Shown: in pieces, positions 14,760 through 23,805 of the stretch
How the letters are laid out: every line of letters starts with the position of its first letter
How positions within the stretch are numbered: the first letter of the stretch is position 1
Assembly (NCBI GenBank): GCA_016867715.1
Contig: VGIW01000002.1
Location: 47,056 to 111,055, forward strand
Reading direction: 5' to 3'
Length of the DNA stretch: 64,000 nucleotides
Origin: Candidatus Eisenbacteria bacterium
GTDB lineage: Bacteria; Orphanbacterota; Orphanbacteria; Orphanbacterales; Orphanbacteraceae
Notes under the pieces: generated by a model
The model's database searches: none
The model's input: the letters and a program-made list of their open reading frames with translations, nothing else
Told to the model about the DNA's origin: nothing
Made by a program: the position numbers and the translations under genes

Positions 14760-16865
14760 CTACACTCTCTCTTCCGGGGGCGGGAACGCGCGGAGCGCTT
14801 CCTCCGTGGCGCGAACCCTCTTCGAGCGCGCGAGGTAGAGCGCGAGAAGCCCCATGCCGGCGAGCGCGGGGAGGCCGGCCTCCGGGCCGAACGCTCCGCC
14901 CGTCATCCATTCAGGTCCTGATGGTCGATAGATAAACGGTGTGTTCTTCATGACCTCGCCGCTCACCGGCGCCGCGAGGATCCACCCGAGAACAAAGTTC
15001 CACGTCGTGTGGATCCCGATCGGGAGCCAGAGACTCCTCGTGCGGAAGTAGGCGATCGAGAGGAGGAGTCCCGCGCATCCGGTTGCAAGCGCGCCCGCGG
15101 CGGTGCCTCCCGTGTTGAAGGCGTGGGTGAGCCCGAAGGCCGCGGAAAGGAGAATCGCGGCCCGGGCCTTTCCGATCCCCTCGGCGAGGACTTGGAGCAG
15201 GTATCCGCGGAACAGGAGCTCCTCGAAGACCGCGACCAGCGCGAAGAGGAGGAAGACGCGGACGGTGTCGCCGAGCGCCGCCGGGAGGTCCCGACCGGCA
15301 GGGGTGAGAGAGAGCGTCCCCGCCGCGGCCGACACGCCGGCGACGGCGCCGATCAGGAGAGTTCCGAGGAGAAGCCCGTGCGCGAGATCCCGGATCCATC
15401 TCGGGTGGAGACCGAGGCCGAGGCTCGCGGCCGGGCGCCGGTCGAAGCGGCGCGCCAATAACGCCCCCGAGACGAAGACCGCGGCGATCCCGAGAACGTA
15501 TCCGGCGGCGGCGAGCGAGAGAGGGATGCCTTGCACCCCGAGCGCGTCGTCCCGGCCGAGAAGCGAGCGAAGCAGCGGAGCGAGGAGAAGGACCGAGGCT
15601 GCCGAGAGCGAGAAGCCGAGGAGAAGGAAGAGCGCGATCCTCCAAGGAACGCGAAGGAGCCCGTGGCGGTTCGTCCAGATGCGCGAGGGCGCTCGTCCCG
15701 AGAACTCCTCGCGGCGCCTTCCGGCGGCGAGGCGGCGTTCCTCCCACACCTCTTGAAACATCGCCTCCATTCGGTCGGTCTTCTTCCTTCGATCGAAGAG
15801 ATCCTCCGCGCGTCTTCGTCCTCTCTCTCCCATCGCGCGTCCACGATCGGGATCTTCGAGAATTCGGACGAGGGCCTCGGCGAGCTTCTCCACATCATCG
15901 GGAGGGAAGAGGATTCCGGTTTCGCCGTCCCTGACGATGTCGAGGATTCCGGCACATCCGCTCGCGACGATCGGAAGACCCGCGGCCATCCCCTCGACGG
16001 CGACGATCCCGAACGCCTCGGAGCGGGACGGGACGGCAAGTACATCGAGCGCGGATAGGATTCTCGGAATATCGCTGCGGAAGCCGGTGAACCGAACGTC
16101 CTCCTCGAGACCCGCCTCGCGCACGAACGCCTCCACCGCGCGCGCGGTCGCCTCTTCTCCCTTCGTGACGGAACCGACGACGAGGAAGCGGGCGCCGGGG
16201 ACGCGCTCCTTCACCGCCGCCGCCGCCCGGAGGAACTCGAGATGTCCCTTTCCCCGCGAGATCCGCCCGACGAGGCCGACGAGCGGCGCGTCCATGCGGA
16301 TCCCGAACTCGGCGCGCACCTCCGCGCGGAAGGATCTTCCATCCTTGAAGCGTTGAAGATCGACCCCGTTCGGGATCGTCACGATCCGCTCGGGAGGGAT
16401 CGGCGTCCTTTTCAACAAGTTCTCCCGGATCGCCGAGGAGATCGAGACGACGCGCGCCGTGCGCGAGAAGAGGAAGCGATGAGCCGGGTCCTTCTTGTCG
16501 ATCGAAGAGGCGACGTGCTTCGTGAGGATCACCGGAACCCCTCCGGCCAGGCGCGCCGCCGGAACGAGGGTCCAGAGATCCTTCGAGTACTCGGCGTGGA
16601 CGACCCGGACGGCGTTCTTCCGGAAGAGCCGAGCGGCGCGAAGGACTGTGAGGGGAGCGATGTAGCTTCCCGAGAGAATCGGGAAGACCGCGAGATCCCG
16701 CTCGCGCGCCTCCCGCTCGATGGGAGTTCCCCTTCCCGCGAGGAAGAGAACCGGATACCCGCGCTTCGCGAGCGCGGCGGCGGAGAGAACCGCCTCCATC
16801 TCCATTCCTCCCCACGAGGGGGAGGAGCAGGCGACGGCGAGGGCGGGCTTCTCATGCTGCGTCAT
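14760..16865 (-). CDS. Family 4 glycosyltransferase fused to a CPBP intramembrane protease
   Basis: A 701-residue fusion. Residues 1-390 are a GT-B family 4 glycosyltransferase: WGGMEMEAVLSAAAL near the N-terminus, LVGLVGRISRGKGHLEFL, and the donor-binding loop VPSRSEAFGIVAVEGMAAGL with the EX7E-type glutamates. Residues 420-690 are a multi-pass membrane domain with the CPBP (Abi) motifs EELLFRGYL, FGLTHAFN and GIHTTWNF, the predicted glutamic or metal-dependent intramembrane protease. The two are normally separate proteins. ATG 16865 overlaps the stop of the upstream GT2 gene (ATGA), so this is the last gene of the minus-strand polysaccharide operon. Confidence 0.85.
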   Translation of the reverse strand: MTQHEKPALAVACSSPSWGGMEMEAVLSAAALAKRGYPVLFLAGRGTPIEREARERDLAVFPILSGSYIAPLTVLRAARLFRKNAVRVVHAEYSKDLWTLVPAARLAGGVPVILTKHVASSIDKKDPAHRFLFSRTARVVSISSAIRENLLKRTPIPPERIVTIPNGVDLQRFKDGRSFRAEVRAEFGIRMDAPLVGLVGRISRGKGHLEFLRAAAAVKERVPGARFLVVGSVTKGEEATARAVEAFVREAGLEEDVRFTGFRSDIPRILSALDVLAVPSRSEAFGIVAVEGMAAGLPIVASGCAGILDIVRDGETGILFPPDDVEKLAEALVRILEDPDRGRAMGERGRRRAEDLFDRRKKTDRMEAMFQEVWEERRLAAGRRREEFSGRAPSRIWTNRHGLLRVPWRIALFLLLGFSLSAASVLLLAPLLRSLLGRDDALGVQGIPLSLAAAGYVLGIAAVFVSGALLARRFDRRPAASLGLGLHPRWIRDLAHGLLLGTLLIGAVAGVSAAAGTLSLTPAGRDLPAALGDTVRVFLLFALVAVFEELLFRGYLLQVLAEGIGKARAAILLSAAFGLTHAFNTGGTAAGALATGCAGLLLSIAYFRTRSLWLPIGIHTTWNFVLGWILAAPVSGEVMKNTPFIYRPSGPEWMTGGAFGPEAGLPALAGMGLLALYLARSKRVRATEEALRAFPPPEERV

Positions 16866-17635
16866 CGTTCGACTCCCCGTGTTCGTTTCGCGCGCAGCGC
16901 CTCCCGCACGCGGGCATACTTGAGGTACGAATGACGCGCCGAGAGCGCGGCGATGAGAAACCCGCGCCAACCGTCCAGGAAGCCGAACCGGAGGATCAAG
17001 CTCTTTACGAACGTCGCGGGCGGATGGACGAGAAGACGGAGAACGGATCCACCCTCTCCCTTCGCGGCGAGGTCCTCGGCCGCGAGACGCGTGAAGCGGT
17101 CGATCGTGGAGAAGTGGTCCGCGAGCGTGCGGAACGAGTAGTGGAGGATCGGGTTCCGGAGCGCGCCGGCCGGGCCGTCGATCGCGACGCTCTCATGCAC
17201 GCTCCCCCCCGTCCATCGCCCGCGGTCCTTGCGGAAGAGCCGGAGCTTCCGGTCCGGATACCACGTGCCGTGGCGGACGAAGCGTCCGAGATACCAGGTG
17301 AGCCGCGGGATGCGGAAGCCGGCCGAGGATGTTCCTTGCTCGAGGACCGCTTCGATCTCTGCGCGGAGCGCCTCGGGGACCCTCTCGTCGGCGTCGATGT
17401 TGAGAATCCAGGGCCCCCGCGCGCGGTCGGTCGCCCATTGCTTCTGGTCGGTGAACCCCGAGAACGCCCGCTGATGGATCCGGTCGGTGAAGCGCCTCGC
17501 GATCTCCACGGTCCGATCGCTCGAATGAGAGTCGACGAGCACGATCTCGTCCGCCCAGGAGACGCTCCGAAGGCACTCCTCGATCTCGTCCTCCTCGTTT
17601 CTCGTGATGATGACGACGGAGAGCGCCTCCCTCAT
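16862..17635 (-). CDS. Family 2 glycosyltransferase (WaaE/KdtX-like)
   Basis: A 257-residue GT-A enzyme. It starts LSVVIITRNEEDEIEECLRS, the nucleotide-sugar binding strand and helix of GT2. The metal-binding DxD-like motif is in ILNIDADERVPEALR (about residue 85). SVHESVAIDGPAG follows and is seen in the subgroup related to lipopolysaccharide core glucosyltransferases. A C-terminal amphipathic region (FGFLDGWRGFLIAAL) may touch the membrane. Both ends overlap neighbours by ATGA, which fixes the start at 17635 and the stop at 16862. It is part of the operon with two GT9 enzymes. Confidence 0.9.
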   Translation of the reverse strand: MREALSVVIITRNEEDEIEECLRSVSWADEIVLVDSHSSDRTVEIARRFTDRIHQRAFSGFTDQKQWATDRARGPWILNIDADERVPEALRAEIEAVLEQGTSSAGFRIPRLTWYLGRFVRHGTWYPDRKLRLFRKDRGRWTGGSVHESVAIDGPAGALRNPILHYSFRTLADHFSTIDRFTRLAAEDLAAKGEGGSVLRLLVHPPATFVKSLILRFGFLDGWRGFLIAALSARHSYLKYARVREALRAKRTRGVER

Positions 17636-18690
17636 GCCGGTCGAGCCTCCTGTTCGACGCGCGCGCGGATCGCCTCGCGGAGATCGCGCGGGTCGATCCG
17701 CTCCATGCAAGGATGGTGCGGGCAGCGCGCGCCTTTGCATCGAATGCGCGCCGGGCATTCGACCGGCGGGACGAGCACCGCGGCGCGCTCCGTCCGCGGT
17801 CCCCATCGAGCCGGGCTCTGCGAGGGAAGAGGCGGGTAGGGGGACGCGACCGGAACGCCGAGCGCGGCCGCCGCGTGGAGGGGACCCGTGCTCGGCGCGA
17901 TGAATAGGTTGAGGTGTGAAAGAAGACCGAAGAAGGAGCGGAGGGTTCCCCCTCCGGCGGCGACGAACGCGCCGGGGCCGATCGCGCGCGCGAGGCGCTC
18001 GGCGCGCGGGCGCTCGGAGGCGCTTCCGGTAAGAACAATCGACCATCCGTCGTCGCGGAGAAGACGTCCGAGGAGGAGGTCGTGCTCCTCCGGCCAGCGG
18101 AGAGCGGAGTCGCCGGAGCCCGCGTGGAGGCCCGCGAGAGGGCTTCTTCCCCCCGCGCCGCACCGCTCGAGAAGGCGCGCCCCCTCCTCGCGCTCGCTCT
18201 CCGCGAGAAAGAGGAGGGGAGAGGACGCGCCGCACGCGCGCCCGCCGGTCACGAGAGGGGCGAACGCCGCGTCGAGCTCCGACTGATGGCGCGGCGAGCG
18301 GGAGCGCGTCTGGCGGATTCCTCGGTTCAGAAAGAGGAACGACGAAGGGCGCGAGAGAGGTCCCGTTCGAAACGGGATCCCCGCTCTCCAAACGGCCGCG
18401 CACGCCCGAAAGGAGGGGTTCAAGAGGATCGCCGCCTCGGGGCGGCGGGCGGCGAGGGCGCGCGACATCTCCCGCGCGTCGTTCCTCCAGAGGATCGTCT
18501 CGTCGACGTGCGGGTTCCGCTCGATGACGGGCGCCGCGTAGGGCGAGGCGAACGAGAGCACGCGCGCCTCGGGCGAGGCCTCCTTGATCGCCTGGAACAG
18601 GGGGGTCGTGAGGATGAGGTCTCCCATCCGGTCGGTCCGGATCACGGCGATCGTTTTTGCATCAACGATCTTCGCCCGCGTCTCACGCAC
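17632..18690 (-). CDS. Family 9 glycosyltransferase (heptosyltransferase-like), first copy
   Basis: A 352-residue GT-B enzyme of the ADP-heptose:LPS heptosyltransferase family. It begins TIAVIRTDRMGDLILTTPLF, the hallmark N-terminal acceptor-side motif. The C-terminal half has GLHAGSGDSALRWP and FIAPSTGPLHAAAALGVPV, the donor-site STGPLH motif. A Cys-rich end (CPARIRCKGARCPHHPC) resembles that of other GT9 proteins. I prefer GTG 18690, which overlaps the upstream GT9 gene by 8 nt. The longer frame to the left runs antisense through that gene. Heptosyltransferases build LPS inner core, so a lipopolysaccharide or related glycan is implied. Confidence 0.85.
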   Translation of the reverse strand: MRETRAKIVDAKTIAVIRTDRMGDLILTTPLFQAIKEASPEARVLSFASPYAAPVIERNPHVDETILWRNDAREMSRALAARRPEAAILLNPSFRACAAVWRAGIPFRTGPLSRPSSFLFLNRGIRQTRSRSPRHQSELDAAFAPLVTGGRACGASSPLLFLAESEREEGARLLERCGAGGRSPLAGLHAGSGDSALRWPEEHDLLLGRLLRDDGWSIVLTGSASERPRAERLARAIGPGAFVAAGGGTLRSFFGLLSHLNLFIAPSTGPLHAAAALGVPVASPYPPLPSQSPARWGPRTERAAVLVPPVECPARIRCKGARCPHHPCMERIDPRDLREAIRARVEQEARPA

Positions 18691-19750
18691 CGGGAGATCC
18701 TCCCGGCCCCCGGCGGGGCTCTGCTCCTTCCAACAACCGTTCCGCCTCGCGCGCGATCCGGTCCGCGTCGATTCCGGGAAGGCAGATCCAATTCCCGAGG
18801 GGGCACTCGCGCGAGCCGTGGTCGGAGCAGGGGGCGCACGGCGCGTCGCTTCGAACGACGAGGACCTTCCCGTCGAAACGAAACTGCTCGGGGCCGGTCG
18901 GCCCGAAGAGGGCGACCGCCGGGGTCCCCGCGGCGCACGCGAGGTGGAGGGCGCCCGAGTCGTTCCCGACGAAGAGGGCGGCGCGCGAGAGAAGCGCGGC
19001 GAGGACCTCGAGAGAAGTCCTTCCGGTCCAATCGACGGCCGGTCCGGCCCGCGCGGCCTCATCCGCCGCCCCCGCGTCCTCCGCCCCGCCGACGAGCACG
19101 CTCTGCATTCCGCGCCGAGCGAGGATCGCGGCCAGCTCGCCGAAACGAACCCCCGGCCACCTCTTCGTCGGCCAGGCCGAGCCGAGCGCGAGGACGGCGA
19201 AGGGGGGATGAACACTTGATGCACGAAGAAGATCCTCGGCCGCCGCCGCGTCTTCCTCGTTGAAGTAAGCCTCGGTCCGCTCGTCCTTCGCCTCGATGCC
19301 GAGCGGTTCGAGCAGGCGGAGTTTGCGCCGAACGAAAGTCGACTCCCATCGGCTGTACGGGACCGTGTCGGTGTAGAAAACCGCGCTCGGGGGGTGGTCG
19401 AAGCCGATTCTTCGCCCGGCCCCCGTCGCGAGGGCGAGCCATCCGCTCCGAAGGGAGCGATGCGCGGAGATCACGAGATCGAAGCGTCTCCGGCGAAGGT
19501 CTCGGGCGAGCCGCGCCGAGGCCCGCGCGCCCCTCTCGCTCCCCCGCTTGTCGAAGACGATCCGGTCGTCGATGTGAGGCGATCGCCGCACGATCCCCGC
19601 AGTTCTCGGCGCGTGGAGGAGCGCGATCGCGGCTTCCGGGGCCGCCCGCCGGAGCTCGCGGAGGAGAGGGGTCGTGAGCACCATGTCGCCGACGAACCCG
19701 GTCTGGATGACGAGGATGTTCCGGTAGGGGATGATCGGTGCGGCTTCCAT
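18683..19750 (-). CDS. Family 9 glycosyltransferase (heptosyltransferase-like), second copy
   Basis: A 355-residue paralogue of the preceding GT9 gene. The N-terminus NILVIQTGFVGDMVLTTPLL is the GT9 acceptor motif. The donor-binding FVGNDSGALHLACAAGTPAV is the counterpart of the STGPLH region. A Cys-rich patch (CAPCSDHGSRECP) follows near the C-terminus. The protein is cytoplasmic or peripheral, with no signal or membrane segment. The ATG at 19750 lies 36 nt after the stop of the GT39-TPR gene. The two GT9 copies in a row suggest sequential addition of two similar sugars. Confidence 0.88.
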   Translation of the reverse strand: MEAAPIIPYRNILVIQTGFVGDMVLTTPLLRELRRAAPEAAIALLHAPRTAGIVRRSPHIDDRIVFDKRGSERGARASARLARDLRRRRFDLVISAHRSLRSGWLALATGAGRRIGFDHPPSAVFYTDTVPYSRWESTFVRRKLRLLEPLGIEAKDERTEAYFNEEDAAAAEDLLRASSVHPPFAVLALGSAWPTKRWPGVRFGELAAILARRGMQSVLVGGAEDAGAADEAARAGPAVDWTGRTSLEVLAALLSRAALFVGNDSGALHLACAAGTPAVALFGPTGPEQFRFDGKVLVVRSDAPCAPCSDHGSRECPLGNWICLPGIDADRIAREAERLLEGAEPRRGPGGSPGA

Positions 19751-19786
19751 CGCGGTTTCCGAGTCTATCGGAAGGGGATCGGCGGC

Positions 19787-21763
19787 TCAATCTCCGGGAG
19801 GATCGCTCCCGAGCGCCGCCCGCGCCCTCTCCGCGAGAGGCGAACCCGGCGCGATCCGGAGAACCTCCCGCCAGGCGGCCTCAGCTTCCTCGGTCCGCCC
19901 GACTCCGGCGAGCGCGTTCCCGAGGAGCCACCTCGCCGCGGCGTCCCCCCGCTCCTCGCGAAGGGCGCGCTCGAGATGGGGAAGCGCCTCCGCGGGGCGC
20001 TCCCCGGCGAGCAGGATCTCGGCAAGATGGAGGCGCGCGCTCCGGTACGTCTCGTCCGCCTCGAGCGCCGCGCCGAAGGCCCGCGCCGCCCCCTCGAGAT
20101 CCCCCTCCGCCTTTCGAGCGAGGCCGAGGTTCGCGTGGAAGGAGGGATCGTGCGGCCAGAGCCGCGCGGCCCGCTCGAACGCCTCCGCCGCCTCGCGCAT
20201 TCGGCCGGCTCGATAGCAGGCGCGGCCCAGATTCGACCATGCGTCGAAATACGTCGAATCGATCGCCACCGCATGAAGCAAATCCTCGATCGCCGCGTCG
20301 AGATCGTCCCGCGTCATCTCGAGGACCGCGCGGTTGTTGAGCGCGGGGGCGTACCAATCGCTCGATCGGTCCACGCGCGCGTATTCCTCGAGCGCCCGCT
20401 CGAAGTCCCCGTTTTTCTGCGCGGCCCATCCCTCGTTGAAACGGGTTTGTGATTCGTCCCTCTCCGGCTCGCTCGGGTTCCAGTTGACGAGGAGAAGAGC
20501 CGCGGCGAGGAGGGCGAGAAGGCGTACGAGCGTCCCTCGGGGGCCGCGCCGCGCCCGGACGATCGCGGCGAGCCCCGCCGAGGCGTACACGACGAGGATC
20601 GGGACGAGAGGGAGCCGGTACCTCGCGTTCACGAAGAAGAGAACGATCGAGAAGACGTACACCGCTCCGGCGAGGAGGAGGGGCCCCTCGCGCTCCCGGC
20701 GCCGCCGTCCGAGGATCCCGGCGACGGCGAGAGGCGCGACGATCCCGAAGGAGAAGAGGAGCGGGAAGGAGAGGATGCGCGAGCGCCCTCGGTAGAAGTT
20801 CGGGTCCTCGATGTTCGGGATCTCGTACGAGGAAAAGAGGTGCGCGAGCTTCCGCGCGTTCAGCGCGAGGAAGGCGCCCGGCTTCTCGGCGGCGAACGCG
20901 AGCCCCTTGCGCATGTAGAAACCGGAGACCTCCGAGGGCCGGAGGGGTCTCCCCTTCTCGATCTCCGCGAGGCGGTGGATCTTCTCGAAGGTCCACTGCA
21001 CGATTCCGGGGAAGTCCGAGTCGCGTCCGTTCGCATGTTCATTGTTCCCGATGTAGAAGTTGATCCCGGCGCTCGTCGAGACGAGCACCGCGTCCTTCCC
21101 CGCGGCGAGGTTGTACGCGAAGACGGGAAGGAGCGGGATCGCGCATCCGGCCGCGAGGAGGAGCCCTCGCCGGACGCGCCGGCGGATGATCTCGCGGAGC
21201 GCGAAGGCGGGAAGAAGAAGAAGCGCGTTCGGCCGCGCGGCCGACGCGATCCCGAGGAGGATCCCCGCGCCGAGTGTCCGCCTCTTTCCTCCCTCGCGCG
21301 CGACAAGGACGAGGAAGCCGAGGAGGATCGGAAGGAAGACCGGTTCGGAAAGAAGCTCCCCGCCGAAATAGAGGAAAGGCCAGTAGAGCGCCGAGAGAAG
21401 ACCCGCGAGGATCCCCTCCGCGCGCCCGAAGACGGCGGTCGCGAGGAGCGCGGCGAGAGGCGCGGCGAGCGAGGAGAAGAGGACCTGGAGGATGTGCGTC
21501 GCGAGAAGATCGCCCCCCGCGAGCGCGTGCCAAATCCCGAGGAGGACCGGGTAGAGAGGGGCGTAGCGGAACGGCGCCTCCGGGAGGCTCCCGCTCTCGC
21601 GGAACGCCCGCGCATCGGCGAGATACACCGCGCCGTCCACGATCGGCGATCGGAAGGTCGGCTCGCCGCGAATCGAAAGGACATAAAGGATCTGAACGAG
21701 GAGCGCGAGAAGATAGATCGCCGCGAGGGGGAGGAGAACGCGCGTCGTTTCCGGACGGCTCAT
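19787..21763 (-). CDS. GT39-type membrane glycosyltransferase with C-terminal TPR repeats
   Basis: A 658-residue protein. The first 430 or so residues carry around ten membrane segments and the early luminal acidic loop expected of GT39/ArnT-like polyprenol-phosphate-sugar transferases (VDGAVYLADARAFRESG, about residue 45). Residues 445-655 are tandem TPR helices, such as AWSNLGRACYRAGRMREAAE and FHANLGLARKAEGDLEGAAR. The TPR tail may recruit partner or acceptor proteins. ATG 21763 is preferred. In-frame GTGs 12 and 15 nt upstream are alternatives. The gene lies 45 nt after the kinase gene in the same operon. Confidence 0.83.
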   Translation of the reverse strand: MSRPETTRVLLPLAAIYLLALLVQILYVLSIRGEPTFRSPIVDGAVYLADARAFRESGSLPEAPFRYAPLYPVLLGIWHALAGGDLLATHILQVLFSSLAAPLAALLATAVFGRAEGILAGLLSALYWPFLYFGGELLSEPVFLPILLGFLVLVAREGGKRRTLGAGILLGIASAARPNALLLLPAFALREIIRRRVRRGLLLAAGCAIPLLPVFAYNLAAGKDAVLVSTSAGINFYIGNNEHANGRDSDFPGIVQWTFEKIHRLAEIEKGRPLRPSEVSGFYMRKGLAFAAEKPGAFLALNARKLAHLFSSYEIPNIEDPNFYRGRSRILSFPLLFSFGIVAPLAVAGILGRRRREREGPLLLAGAVYVFSIVLFFVNARYRLPLVPILVVYASAGLAAIVRARRGPRGTLVRLLALLAAALLLVNWNPSEPERDESQTRFNEGWAAQKNGDFERALEEYARVDRSSDWYAPALNNRAVLEMTRDDLDAAIEDLLHAVAIDSTYFDAWSNLGRACYRAGRMREAAEAFERAARLWPHDPSFHANLGLARKAEGDLEGAARAFGAALEADETYRSARLHLAEILLAGERPAEALPHLERALREERGDAAARWLLGNALAGVGRTEEAEAAWREVLRIAPGSPLAERARAALGSDPPGD

Positions 21764-21808
21764 GAGCCGAGACACCACCGGACCGCGCGAGAGGGCGGGG
21801 AAGGCTCC

Positions 21809-22399
21809 TTACGCGCGCGATCCCCCCTTTCCCGCGAGCCCCGGCAGGTTCTCCGCGACCCACCGCTCGACCTTCTCCTCCAGCTCCGCGAGACCGTCGT
21901 CGTTGGCGATCCTGGATGTGGCGAGCGTCGCGGCCTTCTCGATGCCGAAGATCCTCTCTTCGCGCGCATCGTGCTCATGAAGCTCCTCCATCGTCTTCGG
22001 GTCGCGCGGGGTTCCGCGCTCGGTCGCCCGCCGCATGCGGACTGTGTCATCCGAAACGACGACATGAATGAGGAGGAAATCGCGTCCATAGCGATCGCGC
22101 AGGCTCTTGGCGTCGAGATACGTTCGAATGCCGGCCACCACCGTGAAAGGGGCGCCGGAGGCGTCGATCCGATCGATCACCGTCTTGATGAAGTAGTCCG
22201 GTCCGTGCTTCTCGAAGTGCGAGCGGGAGATCTCGTTGAGGCTCTCCCTCGTCGGCTCGATCCCCTTCTCGTGCGCGATGTCGCGGACGATGTCTCCCAT
22301 CGAGATCAACGGGACCCCGTAGTGCTTAGCGAGGATGTCGAGAACCGTGTCCTTCCCCGACGCGTTCTTGCCGACCGCCCCGATGACTTTCTTCACCAT
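21809..22399 (-). CDS. P-loop nucleoside/dephospho-CoA kinase-like protein
   Basis: A 196-residue P-loop protein. Walker A is GAVGKNASGKDT at residues 7-18, followed by PLISMGDIVRDIAHEKG. That MGD-V-R pattern is seen in the UPF0200/dephospho-CoA-kinase-like and adenylate-kinase-like families. A second conserved part is VVAGIRTYLDAKSLRDRYG. It is soluble and has no signal. The phosphate acceptor is not readable. It is the first gene of the minus-strand polysaccharide operon, with AAGGAGG before the ATG and a clear extended -10 about 70 nt upstream. Confidence 0.7.
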   Translation of the reverse strand: MVKKVIGAVGKNASGKDTVLDILAKHYGVPLISMGDIVRDIAHEKGIEPTRESLNEISRSHFEKHGPDYFIKTVIDRIDASGAPFTVVAGIRTYLDAKSLRDRYGRDFLLIHVVVSDDTVRMRRATERGTPRDPKTMEELHEHDAREERIFGIEKAATLATSRIANDDGLAELEEKVERWVAENLPGLAGKGGSRA

Positions 22400-22466
22400 C
22401 GGCCTCCTTCTTCTCCGCCGCGGCGGGTGGACCGGCGACGCTTCCGCGCCGACTTCGAATGGCGGA

Positions 22467-22475
22467 ATTGTACCA
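22467..22475 (-). promoter_or_regulatory. Extended -10 promoter of the polysaccharide operon
   Basis: On the minus strand TGG followed by TACAAT, 68 nt upstream of the kinase ATG. No convincing -35. It would drive the six-gene operon down to 14760. Confidence 0.45.
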
Positions 22476-22659
22476 GTTCCGAGCGGGGGAATCGACCTCC
22501 TCGGCGGGGCGCGTTCGGACGCCGGAGGCCGGCCCGGGGGCGCTTTTCCGCTGAGCGGTCCGCGAGCGGCGTGCTACGATCGGCCGCGGCGGACGGCGGC
22601 GAGAGATGTGGTTCGGACCTAAAGGAGATCGGCGGCGTTCGATCGGCGCGCGGGCCGAC

Positions 22660-23805
22660 ATGAAGAAGACGCGGGTCTGTCAGATCTGTTCGGGAGATCT
22701 CTGGGGAGGGAAGGAGGCGGTCTCCGCCGCCCTCGCGCGGGGGATCGCCGTCTCTTCCCGAATCGAGGGGAGCGCCGTCGTCTTCCGCGAGGGGCGTCTT
22801 CTCGAGGAGTTCCGCGCGGCGGGCCTTCGCGTCGATCTCGTCGACGAGCGGACGCACGGCCCCCGCGCGATCGCACGCGCCCTTCAGCGAATCCTAGGGG
22901 AAACGAACCCGCACGTGCTCCACGCCCACGGCTACAAGGAGCATGTTCTCGGCGCGCTTGCCGCGCGCGGGACACGCACGCGCGTCGTCCGGACGCTCCA
23001 CGGTCTTCCCGAACCCCCGCCCCCCGCGAGAAAGATCCGCGCGCGCGCTCTCCGCGCGATCGAACGGTTCGTGATCCGCCTGGGGACGCACGTTCTCGTC
23101 GCCGTGTCCGGCGAGATCGAGGATCGCTTGCGCGGGCGGACCGGCCGCGCGCGCCTCGTTCGGATTCGAAACGGGATCGAGAGGGACCGCCTTCCGAGAT
23201 CGTGTGATCGCGAGGGGTTGCTTCGCGAGCTCGGTCTACCCGGAGGGACCGTTCTCTTCGGCGCCGTCGGAAGGCTCGTTCCGGTGAAGGGGCTCGACGT
23301 CCTTCTCGACGCGGCCGCCCGTTTCGCGCCGGACCGCCCGGAGCATCGATATCTTCTCGTCGGGGACGGGCCCTTGCGCGAGGAGCTCGAGCGGCGCGCG
23401 GAAGAGCTCGGCATCGCCGACCGCGTCCTCTTCCTCGGGCATCGCGACGACGCGGACCGTGTCATCGGTTGTCTCGATGCTCTCGTCATGCCCTCTCGGC
23501 ACGAAGGAATGCCGATGGCGCTTCTCGAGGCGCGCGCTCTCGGGGTTCCGATCGTGGCGAGCCGAACCGGAGGGATCGCAGAGGCGGTCTCCGCGGAGGA
23601 CGGGCTTCTCGTGGAGCCGGGAGACGCCGCGGCGCTCGCGGAAGCGCTCCGAGGGATCCGCTTCTTCCCGCGGCGCCCACGCGAGCGGTTCTCTTCGAGC
23701 GAAACCGACGAGTTCTCCGCATCGCGCATGATCGAGGAGTACGTTCGAGTGTACGAGGAAGAGGCTGCGGCGCTCGTGCGAGCGAACCGGAGCGAGCCTT
23801 CATGA
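22660..23805 (+). CDS. Family 4 glycosyltransferase
   Basis: A 381-residue GT-B enzyme. It starts TRVCQICSGDLWGGKEAVS, the glycine-containing N-terminal loop of GT4. It has LHAHGYKEHVLGALA in the acceptor half and FGAVGRLVPVKGLDVLLDAA in the donor half. The EX7E-type donor loop is VMPSRHEGMPMALLEARALG. ATG 22660 is chosen because homologues begin just before this motif. An in-frame ATG at 22606 would add 18 polar residues and has a slightly better purine stretch upstream, so the start is uncertain. Its stop overlaps the next gene (ATGA). Confidence 0.88.
   Translation: MKKTRVCQICSGDLWGGKEAVSAALARGIAVSSRIEGSAVVFREGRLLEEFRAAGLRVDLVDERTHGPRAIARALQRILGETNPHVLHAHGYKEHVLGALAARGTRTRVVRTLHGLPEPPPPARKIRARALRAIERFVIRLGTHVLVAVSGEIEDRLRGRTGRARLVRIRNGIERDRLPRSCDREGLLRELGLPGGTVLFGAVGRLVPVKGLDVLLDAAARFAPDRPEHRYLLVGDGPLREELERRAEELGIADRVLFLGHRDDADRVIGCLDALVMPSRHEGMPMALLEARALGVPIVASRTGGIAEAVSAEDGLLVEPGDAAALAEALRGIRFFPRRPRERFSSSETDEFSASRMIEEYVRVYEEEAAALVRANRSEPS

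Noticed and set aside
22606..22659. Upstream ATG for the GT4 gene at 22606
   Set aside because: It would add 18 polar residues before the usual GT4 N-terminus. Kept only as an alternative start.
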